Below, one piece after another: positions 1-5,007 of a stretch of 5,223 nucleotides of DNA. The position numbers were made by a program, and so were the translations under genes. This DNA is from Mycobacterium sp. (GTDB taxonomy: Bacteria; Actinomycetota; Actinomycetes; Mycobacteriales; Mycobacteriaceae). The notes beneath the pieces are model-generated. The model searched no databases. It had not been told where the DNA came from and saw only the letters and a program-made list of their open reading frames with translations. Position 1 is the stretch's first letter. Each line of letters starts with the position of its first letter. The stretch covers positions 1 to 5,223 of the forward strand of contig VERS01000196.1 in NCBI GenBank assembly GCA_018882545.1, given 5' to 3'.

Positions 1-232
1 ACATGTCCGAGGGACCCATGATCGTCAGCAGGTTCTCCCGGCCGTCCGGGGAGCGGCGTCCGATCTTGACCTTGCCGGTCAGAATGATGTAGAGCCGGTC
101 TCCCGGCTCACCCTCGTTGAAGACGGTGTGGCCGCGCGGGAAGTCCACCGGCTGAAGTTGCTTGGTCAGCGCGGAAACGGCAGTGGGATCCACCCCTTGA
201 AAGATTCCGGCCCTGGCCAGGATCTCGTCCAC
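1..232 (-). CDS. crp: cAMP receptor protein Crp, N-terminal part (runs off left edge)
   Basis: Partial gene: 77 codons from a GTG start at 232, and the reading frame continues past base 1. The protein begins [16 protein letters not shown] and is, from memory, nearly identical to the start of M. tuberculosis Crp (Rv3676, about 224 residues). What is visible is the start of the cyclic-nucleotide-binding beta-roll, including [20 protein letters not shown] at about residues 34-53 and GKVKIGRR at about 56-63. The phosphate-binding cassette, dimer helix and C-terminal winged helix lie outside the window. The family is a dimeric cytoplasmic activator/repressor controlling many mycobacterial promoters. 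The GTG start is supported by a purine-rich site (AGAGGGG) 5 nt upstream and by agreement with the known N-terminus. The neighbour upstream on the same strand is the Rv3675-like gene, 98 bp away. Confidence 0.95.
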   Translation of the reverse strand, partial: MDEILARAGIFQGVDPTAVSALTKQLQPVDFPRGHTVFNEGEPGDRLYIILTGKVKIGRRSPDGRENLLTIMGPSDM

Positions 233-330
233 GTTGGCCCCTCTTTACCTCAGCTGTTCGGCTATTCGTGACTTCGACGCACACGTTTTACCGGGCCTAA
301 TGGTTAGTTAGGCTCGATGAAGCTTCAACG
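233..330. other. crp upstream region with small dyads
   Basis: This stretch of 98 bp lies between the stop of the Rv3675-like gene and the crp start. It contains a dyad GCCTAA-N7-TTAGGC (295-313), a perfect 10-bp palindrome TGAAGCTTCA (318-327) and an imperfect Crp-like element CGTGA-N7-GCACA (267-283), whose spacer is one base longer than the GTGA-N6-TCAC geometry. I could not identify a convincing TAnnnT box for a crp promoter. The dyads are plausible operators, but nothing in the sequence names the protein that would bind them. Confidence 0.35.
238..244 (-). promoter_or_regulatory. Ribosome binding site of crp
   Basis: AGAGGGG on the minus strand ends 5 nt before the GTG at 232. It selects this GTG as the crp start. 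It also contrasts with the two divergent genes to the right, which have no Shine-Dalgarno sequence. Confidence 0.65.
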
Positions 331-624
331 CTACACACGATTGCCCGCCCCCGACGGCTGAAACAACGGATTGGGCCGGGTCGGTAACCCCGGCTCTTCG
401 ATCAGCGGGAGCGCACCGAATCCGCCCGGCGGCCGAGCTGTGGAGCATTCCCCGATCACGCGCTGGGCGGCGCGTTGGCGGGCGGTGCGTGCGGCCTGTT
501 CCAGGCGGGCGAGAAGTTCGACGGCCGACGGGCGGTCGCCGTGCACCAGGCTCTCCAGACGCTGCAGGCCAACTGCGAAAATCATCAGCAGTCCGGGAAA
601 ACACAACGCCACCAACCAGGACAT
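331..624 (-). CDS. Small single-pass membrane protein, Rv3675-like
   Basis: The protein is 97 residues from the ATG at 624 and begins [21 protein letters not shown]. Residues 2-20 form one hydrophobic segment, followed by a charged, probably helical stretch (about 25-60, rich in Ala, Arg and Glu) and a Pro/Gly-rich tail that looks disordered. I recognise no enzymatic motif. The position between crp and nth, divergent from nth, is that of Rv3675, annotated in M. tuberculosis as a possible membrane protein; the N-terminus resembles what I recall of it. A TTG at 633 would add three residues. I prefer the ATG because a TAACTT box lies exactly 7 nt before it and there is no Shine-Dalgarno sequence, which fits leaderless translation. 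Function is unknown. The stop lies 98 bp before crp on the same strand, so read-through into crp is possible. Confidence 0.72.
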   Translation of the reverse strand: MSWLVALCFPGLLMIFAVGLQRLESLVHGDRPSAVELLARLEQAARTARQRAAQRVIGECSTARPPGGFGALPLIEEPGLPTRPNPLFQPSGAGNRV

Positions 625-637
625 AGCGGGCAAGTTA
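625..637 (-). promoter_or_regulatory. Predicted leaderless promoter -10 for the Rv3675-like gene
   Basis: On the minus strand TAACTT (637-632) matches the mycobacterial TAnnnT -10 box. It is followed by 7 nt and then the A of the ATG at 624, so the predicted transcription start is the first base of the start codon. No recognisable -35 hexamer is seen, which is common in mycobacteria. Confidence 0.5.
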
Positions 638-642
638 ACCGG

Positions 643-665
643 CGTGACGTCTCATCGCGGTCACG
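643..665. promoter_or_regulatory. Inverted repeat CGTGAC-N11-GTCACG between divergent promoters
   Basis: Perfect 6-bp arms (643-648 and 660-665) flank an 11-bp spacer. The dyad covers the expected -35 zone of the minus-strand promoter (about -19 to -41 from base 624). It sits at about -63 to -41 from the predicted nth start at 706. The arms contain GTGA/TCAC, the half-site letters of Crp operators, but with 13 bp between them instead of 6. Canonical Crp binding is therefore doubtful. Another dimeric regulator, or chance, is possible. Confidence 0.35.
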
Positions 666-692
666 AAATGCCACCGGTCTGTCGGCGGTCAG

Positions 693-705
693 TAACCTGA
701 CACCC
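693..705 (+). promoter_or_regulatory. Predicted leaderless promoter -10 for the nth operon
   Basis: TAACCT (693-698) matches TAnnnT and is separated by exactly 7 nt from the GTG at 706. No Shine-Dalgarno sequence precedes that GTG. The geometry predicts transcription beginning at G706 and a leaderless mRNA for nth and the three genes behind it. The -35 area (about 669-675) is not consensus. Confidence 0.55.
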
Positions 706-1464
706 GTGACGGCGGGTGGCGCGGCCAGGGCCTCGAAGTGGGACGCTGAGACTCATCTGGGTTTGGTCCGGCGGGCCCGCCGGATGAACCGTGCGCTGGC
801 CGCCGCCTTCCCCCAGGTGTACTGCGAGCTTGACTTCACCAACCCTCTGGAACTGACTGTCGCCACCATCCTGTCCGCCCAGAGCACCGACAAACGGGTC
901 AACCTCACGACCCCGGCCCTGTTCGCCAGGTACCGCACCGCGCGCGACTTCGCTGCGGCCGACCGCGCCGAGCTCGAGGACCTGATCCGACCGACCGGGT
1001 TCTACCGCAACAAGGCCAACTCCCTGATCAGGCTCGGGCAGGACCTGGTGGAGCGGTTCGACGGCGAGGTGCCGCGAACCATGGAGGAACTGGTGACGCT
1101 GCCCGGCGTCGGTCGCAAGACCGCCAACGTGATCCTCGGCAACGCCTTCGACACCCCCGGGATCACCGTCGACACCCACTTCGGCCGGCTGGTGCGGCGC
1201 TGGCGGTGGACGACTGAGACCGATCCGGTCAAGGTCGAGTTCGCCGTCGCCGCCCTGATCGAACGAAGCGAGTGGACGTTGCTGAGCCACCGCGTCATCT
1301 TCCACGGCCGCCGGGTGTGTCATGCCCGGAAGCCGGCCTGCGGGGTCTGTGTGCTGGCCAAGGACTGCCCGTCCTACGGCACCGGACCCACCGAACCTCA
1401 GATCGCCGCCGAACTGGTCCGGGGACCGGAGACCGAACATCTGCTCGCACTGGCGGGACTCTAG
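706..1464 (+). CDS. nth: Endonuclease III (DNA glycosylase/AP lyase)
   Basis: The 252-residue protein belongs to the HhH-GPD superfamily and removes oxidised pyrimidines, cleaving abasic sites by beta-elimination in base-excision repair. Visible hallmarks are the helix-hairpin-helix [10 protein letters not shown] at 132-141 with catalytic Lys138, the catalytic Asp156 in VDTH (155-158), and a [4Fe-4S] loop with Cys205, Cys212, Cys215 and Cys221 in the classic C-x6-C-x2-C-x5-C spacing. [10 protein letters not shown] (57-66) is also typical of Nth. Length matches the M. tuberculosis protein (about 245). The open frame continues upstream to 475, but that part would lie antisense to the Rv3675-like gene. 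GTG at 706 gives the family-like N-terminus ([20 protein letters not shown]) and sits 7 nt after a TAACCT box. It is the first gene of a four-gene operon, and its stop lies 4 nt before the next start. Confidence 0.95.
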   Translation: MTAGGAARASKWDAETHLGLVRRARRMNRALAAAFPQVYCELDFTNPLELTVATILSAQSTDKRVNLTTPALFARYRTARDFAAADRAELEDLIRPTGFYRNKANSLIRLGQDLVERFDGEVPRTMEELVTLPGVGRKTANVILGNAFDTPGITVDTHFGRLVRRWRWTTETDPVKVEFAVAALIERSEWTLLSHRVIFHGRRVCHARKPACGVCVLAKDCPSYGTGPTEPQIAAELVRGPETEHLLALAGL

Positions 1465-1468
1465 GGCG

Positions 1469-2107
1469 ATGCGGACATCGACCCGGTGGACGCTGGCGGC
1501 CCTGGTCATCCTGGGTGCGCTCGCTGTGGCGATGGCCGGTGAACTCGCCGACCGTCCGGCGGCGCCAAGCCCGTCCTCGGCGTCGACTCCGCGAACCCAC
1601 CGGGACGCCGACACCCCGGAGGCGCTGGCCGAACCGCGGCGTCGTGCCGGACTGCCGCCCTGCCCGGCTGCCGGTGGCGCACCGGGCGTGCAAAAGCTGC
1701 GCGGGGTGGTGGTGGAGTGCGCCGCTGACGGCTCCGAGGTCGATACCGCCACCGCTCTTGCGGGCCGCCCGGTACTGCTCAACCTGTTGGCCTACTGGTG
1801 CGGCCCGTGCGCCGAGGAGTTGCCGGCCTTACAGGAGTATCAGCGTAGGGTCGGCGGCGCGGTCGAGGTCGTCACCGTCCATCAAGACGAGAACGAGACC
1901 GCGGGCCTGCTGCGGATGGCCGAACTCGGTGTCCGGCTGCCGGTTCTGCAGGACGGCCGACGCAGTATCGCCGCCGCGCTCGGCGTGCCCAACGTCATGC
2001 CTGCCACGGTTCTGCTGCGCCGGGACGGTAGCGTTGCGCAGGTGCTTGCGCAGCCGTTCACCAGCGTCGATGAGGTCGCCGCTGCGGTGGATACGGCGTT
2101 GCGGTAG
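1469..2107 (+). CDS. Membrane-anchored thioredoxin-like protein (TlpA/ResA type), Rv3673c-like
   Basis: The protein has 212 residues. An N-terminal hydrophobic segment (about 8-23) after Arg2 and Arg6 looks like a signal anchor, and a Pro/Ser/Ala-rich linker follows (about 28-60). A thioredoxin fold begins near residue 75. The active site WCGPC is at 110-114 in YWCGPCAEELPAL, and the cis-proline is in NVMPAT (Pro178). It should work outside the membrane as a thiol-disulfide oxidoreductase; its redox partner cannot be read from sequence. Two further cysteines, Cys65 and Cys84, lie before the fold and could form a structural or second redox disulfide. The ATG is 4 nt after the nth stop, and the gene ends in TAGTG, overlapping the Nudix start by 1 nt, so it is cotranscribed and probably coupled. 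MarP, encoded two genes downstream, has an extracytoplasmic disulfide that this protein might act on (inference). Confidence 0.88.
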   Translation: MRTSTRWTLAALVILGALAVAMAGELADRPAAPSPSSASTPRTHRDADTPEALAEPRRRAGLPPCPAAGGAPGVQKLRGVVVECAADGSEVDTATALAGRPVLLNLLAYWCGPCAEELPALQEYQRRVGGAVEVVTVHQDENETAGLLRMAELGVRLPVLQDGRRSIAAALGVPNVMPATVLLRRDGSVAQVLAQPFTSVDEVAAAVDTALR

Positions 2108-2877
2108 TGACCGCGCAAGAGCGGAGCCTCCCGGTGCGGCCGCAGGCCCGGCCACCGTGGTTGGCGCCCCTGGTCGACAACCTCGACCGGATACCGGAGA
2201 TCTACCAACGTCGGGTGCCCCCGGAACTGCTTGCCGCGCTGCGCAGTGCGGCCGCCGGTCATTCGCGGGACGCCGCCGTGCTGGTGCTGTTCTCCGGCCC
2301 GCATGCCGAACACCCGGCCGGCCGGGTACCCGACGACGCCGATCTGCTGCTGACGGTGCGGGCCGGGACCCTACGCCACCACGCCGGCCAGGCGGCCTTT
2401 CCCGGCGGTGCGGCCGACCCCGGTGATCCCGGTCCGGTCCACACCGCGTTACGGGAGGCCAACGAGGAGACCGGGCTCGACCCGGCCCGCCTTCATCCGC
2501 TGGGCACGCTGGAACGGATGTTCATCCCACCGTCGGGCTTCCATGTCGTGCCGGTGCTGGCGTACTCCCCGGACCCCGGACCGGTCATGGTGGTCGACGA
2601 GTCCGAGACCGCCGCGGTGGCCCGGGTTCCGCTGCGTGCGTTCATCAATCCCGCAAATCGCCTGATGGTCCATCGGGGAGGCGTCGATAGGCGCTACGCC
2701 GGTCCGGCGTTTCTGCTCAACGAGATGCTGGTGTGGGGATTCACCGGCCACGTAATCTCGGCGATGCTCGACGTGGCCGGCTGGACGCAACCATGGGACA
2801 CCGGTGACGTGCGAGAGTTGGGCGACGCGATGGCGCTCGTCGCCGCCGACAGCCACGACAGGGAGGAGCCGGTGTGA
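2107..2877 (+). CDS. Nudix hydrolase of the CoA pyrophosphatase (NudL/CoAse) type, Rv3672c-like
   Basis: The protein has 256 residues and is predicted cytosolic. The CoAse signature runs from LLLTVRAGTLRHHAGQAAF (80-98) into PGG, and the Nudix helix is REANEETGL (116-124) with metal-ligand candidates Glu117, Glu120 and Glu121. The first Glu of the general Nudix box (G-x5-E) is absent and the spacing from FPGG to REA is the same as I recall in E. coli NudL, so this is a subfamily trait and not damage. The family cleaves CoA or acyl-CoA to phosphopantetheine and 3',5'-ADP; the real substrate here is not proven. The GTG start overlaps the preceding TAG by 1 nt and has no clear Shine-Dalgarno, suggesting translational coupling. 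Its 3' end overlaps the marP start by 4 nt (GTGA). Confidence 0.9.
   Translation: MTAQERSLPVRPQARPPWLAPLVDNLDRIPEIYQRRVPPELLAALRSAAAGHSRDAAVLVLFSGPHAEHPAGRVPDDADLLLTVRAGTLRHHAGQAAFPGGAADPGDPGPVHTALREANEETGLDPARLHPLGTLERMFIPPSGFHVVPVLAYSPDPGPVMVVDESETAAVARVPLRAFINPANRLMVHRGGVDRRYAGPAFLLNEMLVWGFTGHVISAMLDVAGWTQPWDTGDVRELGDAMALVAADSHDREEPV
2861..2868 (+). promoter_or_regulatory. Strong ribosome binding site of marP
   Basis: GGGAGGAG lies inside the last codons of the Nudix gene, 5 nt before the GTG at 2874. It fixes the marP start and gives this gene its own strong initiation site despite the 4-nt overlap. Confidence 0.7.
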
Positions 2878-4061
2878 CGGGCTCGCAATGGCTGGACATC
2901 GCCATCATCGCCGTGGCATTGATCGCCGCGATCTCGGGATGGCGTTCGGGCGCAATGGGTTCCCTGATGTCCTTCATCGGCGTTGTCCTCGGCGCGATAG
3001 CCGGTGTGATGCTCGCCCCGCATGTGGTCAGCCACATCGGGTCACCGCGCGGAAAACTGTTCACCGCGCTGCTCCTCATCCTTGCCCTGGTCGTCGTCGG
3101 CGAGGTCGCCGGCGTTGTGCTCGGCCGTGCGGTCCGCGGCTCGATCCGCAGTGGCCCGGTCCGGGTGGTCGATTCACTGATCGGCGTCGGGCTGCAACTG
3201 CTGGTGGTTCTGGTCGCCGCCTGGCTGCTCGGCAGCCCGCTGACCACCTCCAACCAGACTGGTCTGGCGTCGGCCGCACGTGGTTCGAAGGTCATCGCCG
3301 AGGTCGACAAATACGCACCCGAATGGCTGCGTGCGGTGCCCAAGCGGATGTCGGCGCTGCTGAGCACGTCGGGACTGCCCGACGTCCTTGAGCCGCTTCG
3401 TGACCCGGCGCCCGCCGTCGACGCCCCGGACGCGACGCTGGCCGACAGCCTGGTCGTCGCCAAGTCTCGGCCCAGCGTGGTCAAGATCCGCGGTGTGGCC
3501 CCGATGTGCCAGAAGGTGCTCGAGGGAACCGGTTTCGTCATCGCCCCGAACCGGGTGATGTCGAACGCACATGTCGTGGCCGGCTCGGACAGCGTCACCG
3601 TCGAGGCCGAGGGCAAAACCTACGATGCGACGGTGGTGTCCTACGACCCCGATGCCGACATCTCCATCCTCGACGTCCCGACGCTGCCCCAGCAGCCGCT
3701 GGTGTTCGCCGAGCAGCCGGCCAAGACCGGCACGGACGCCGTCGTGCTCGGCTTCCCCGGCGGCGGTGACTTCGTCGCCACCCCGGCGCGGGTGCGGGAG
3801 ATCATCGAACTCAGCGGACCGGACATCTACAAGAGCAAGACCGTCAACCGGGAGGTCTATACCATCAGAGGGATTGTGCGCCAAGGCAATTCCGGCGGTC
3901 CGATGATCAACCGAGCAGGTCAGGTGATCGGCGTGGTATTCGGCGCGGGTGTCGATGACGACGACACCGGGTTTGTGATGACCACCGACGAGGTGGCCCG
4001 CCAGTTGGCCAAGATCGGCAATTCCGCGAAGGTGCCCACCGGCGCCTGCGTCACCGGCTGA
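2874..4061 (+). CDS. marP: Periplasmic membrane serine protease MarP
   Basis: The 395-residue protein (M. tuberculosis MarP/Rv3671c about 397) has four predicted transmembrane segments (about 7-23, 31-49, 62-84, 100-120; CvpA-like), a linker, and a trypsin/HtrA-type protease domain from about 195. The triad is His233 (SNAHVV), Asp262 (DADISIL) and Ser340 (QGNSGGP). These sit 2-3 positions from the published M. tuberculosis His235, Asp264 and Ser343, as expected from small indels. Cys212 and Cys392 match the pair forming the activity-stabilising disulfide there. There is no PDZ domain. In M. tuberculosis MarP keeps the cytoplasm neutral in acid and processes the peptidoglycan hydrolase RipA. 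Last gene of the nth operon; its end overlaps the convergent ephE-like gene by 11 bp. Confidence 0.95.
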   Translation: MTGSQWLDIAIIAVALIAAISGWRSGAMGSLMSFIGVVLGAIAGVMLAPHVVSHIGSPRGKLFTALLLILALVVVGEVAGVVLGRAVRGSIRSGPVRVVDSLIGVGLQLLVVLVAAWLLGSPLTTSNQTGLASAARGSKVIAEVDKYAPEWLRAVPKRMSALLSTSGLPDVLEPLRDPAPAVDAPDATLADSLVVAKSRPSVVKIRGVAPMCQKVLEGTGFVIAPNRVMSNAHVVAGSDSVTVEAEGKTYDATVVSYDPDADISILDVPTLPQQPLVFAEQPAKTGTDAVVLGFPGGGDFVATPARVREIIELSGPDIYKSKTVNREVYTIRGIVRQGNSGGPMINRAGQVIGVVFGAGVDDDDTGFVMTTDEVARQLAKIGNSAKVPTGACVTG

Positions 4062-4070
4062 CCGGCGCCG
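4040..4070. terminator. GC-rich hairpin at the convergent marP/ephE junction
   Basis: CGGCGCC (4040-4046) can pair with GGCGCCG (4064-4070) across a 17-nt loop, and a smaller CCGG-CTGA-CCGG hairpin (4054-4065) lies inside it. The same ACCGGCGCC also occurs as a 9-bp direct repeat (4038-4046, 4061-4069). No U-tract follows on either strand. It sits exactly where two convergent operons end, so a bidirectional, Rho-assisted or U-less terminator is possible, but GC-rich DNA produces such hairpins by chance. Confidence 0.3.
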
Positions 4071-5007
4071 CGTCCAGGAAACGCTGGAGGTGGGCATTGA
4101 CCTCCGCGGGTTCCTCCTCATGGGCGTAGTGCCCGACCTCGGGAAGTTCGACAAACTCCCCGCGGGGGGCGAATCGGCGGCTCCGCCGGACCGGGTCGGC
4201 CAGGACATAGGGGTCGGCTTCGCCGTGCAGGTGTATCAGCGGCAGGCCGGTCGGACGGTCCATGAGTTTCATGAACCGCCTGCCCTCACTCCGGGTCTGG
4301 CTGCGTACCGCCCAACGTTGGTATTCCAGCGCCGAATGGGCTGCCGACGGGATCTGGATGGCCTGCCGCAGATGGCCGATGCTCGCCGGGAAGTCCTCAG
4401 AAGCAAGCCATTTCGCACAGGCCCGGGTCCTGATCAACGTTTCCAGCTCATCGGCGTTGTTTCGGGTCAGCAGGTGTTCGGGCCAGCGCGGGATTTGGTA
4501 TCGCAGCAGGGTGGGAAGTAGCGCGCGCCGCTGGTCGCGGTTGACCAGAACTGACCTGCGCAGCGCTGCCGGATGGGGCGAACTGATCAGGGCGATGGCG
4601 TCGACCACCCGGGAATGCAGCACCGCCGTCGCCCAGCACACCAGGCCGCCGTCGGCGTGGCCCATCAGGGTGGCCGAGTTATGGCCGAGCGCCCGGACCA
4701 GTCCCGCGGTGTCTCCGGCCAGGGTCCAACCGTCATAGCCGCGCGGGGGTTTATCGCTGCCGCCGTAACCGCGCAGGTCGACGGCTACGACCCGGGCACC
4801 GCTCAGGCCGCGCAACTGATGCCGCCACGACCACCAGAACGAGGCGAACCCGTGCAGCAGGATGACCAGAGGTCGGGTGGTCGGCGGGGTGTCGGCGTCA
4901 TGCCCGGGGAGGGCTTCGACACAGTGAAACCGGATGCCGTTGGCGTGCACGTCGAGGTGACGCCACGGACCCGCGATGCGGGTGACCGACGGATCCGGGC
5001 GAGTCAT
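4051..5007 (-). CDS. ephE: Alpha/beta hydrolase annotated in the family as epoxide hydrolase EphE
   Basis: The 318-residue alpha/beta-hydrolase has the oxyanion-hole region LLHGFASFWWSW (50-61), VVAVDLRGYGGSDKP (73-87), a nucleophile elbow MGHADGG (115-121), a cap region (about 145-235), a likely acid Asp265 (HGEADPYV) and a likely base His293 (VGHYAHEEEP). It matches the Rv3670/EphE position and, from memory, much of its sequence. Epoxide hydrolases have GHDWGG at the elbow with Asp as nucleophile; here the equivalent residue is Ala118 and an Asp follows at 119. The HGxP Pro is also missing. Epoxide hydrolysis is therefore uncertain. In-frame TTG (5013) and GTG (5010) starts precede the ATG. 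I chose the ATG at 5007 because it forms a TGATG junction with the upstream gene's stop. No signal peptide is seen, so it is probably cytosolic. Confidence 0.85.
   Translation of the reverse strand: MTRPDPSVTRIAGPWRHLDVHANGIRFHCVEALPGHDADTPPTTRPLVILLHGFASFWWSWRHQLRGLSGARVVAVDLRGYGGSDKPPRGYDGWTLAGDTAGLVRALGHNSATLMGHADGGLVCWATAVLHSRVVDAIALISSPHPAALRRSVLVNRDQRRALLPTLLRYQIPRWPEHLLTRNNADELETLIRTRACAKWLASEDFPASIGHLRQAIQIPSAAHSALEYQRWAVRSQTRSEGRRFMKLMDRPTGLPLIHLHGEADPYVLADPVRRSRRFAPRGEFVELPEVGHYAHEEEPAEVNAHLQRFLDAAPVSR

Noticed and set aside
303..321. Possible IdeR iron box (TTAGTTAGGCT resembles part of the 19-bp TTAGG-type consensus)
   Set aside because: Best ungapped alignment matches only 11 of 19 positions and the right half is absent, so there is no support for IdeR binding.
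475..705. Upstream in-frame extension of nth to an ATG at 475
   Set aside because: The added 77 residues do not resemble Nth, lie antisense to the Rv3675-like gene and lack upstream signals, whereas GTG at 706 fits family length and has a -10 box at leaderless distance.
661..1782. Open frame of 373 codons on the minus strand over nth and the thioredoxin-like gene
   Set aside because: It is antisense to two clearly conserved genes, has low-complexity His/Gln/Gly/Arg composition and no recognisable domain. It is a shadow of high-GC codon bias.
1272..2426. Open frame of 384 codons on the plus strand across nth, the thioredoxin-like gene and the Nudix gene
   Set aside because: It runs out of frame through three conserved genes and its product is almost all Arg, Pro, Ala and Ser, typical of a +1 shadow frame.
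2398..2478. Possible broken Nudix box because the first Glu of G-x5-E is missing
   Set aside because: The CoA pyrophosphatase subfamily normally departs from the consensus there; the REANEETGL helix and the spacing from FPGG are intact.
3174..4208. Open frame of 344 codons on the minus strand over marP and the end of ephE
   Set aside because: It is antisense to the protease domain of marP, is His/Asp/Gly-rich in the way of shadow frames, and has no family motif.
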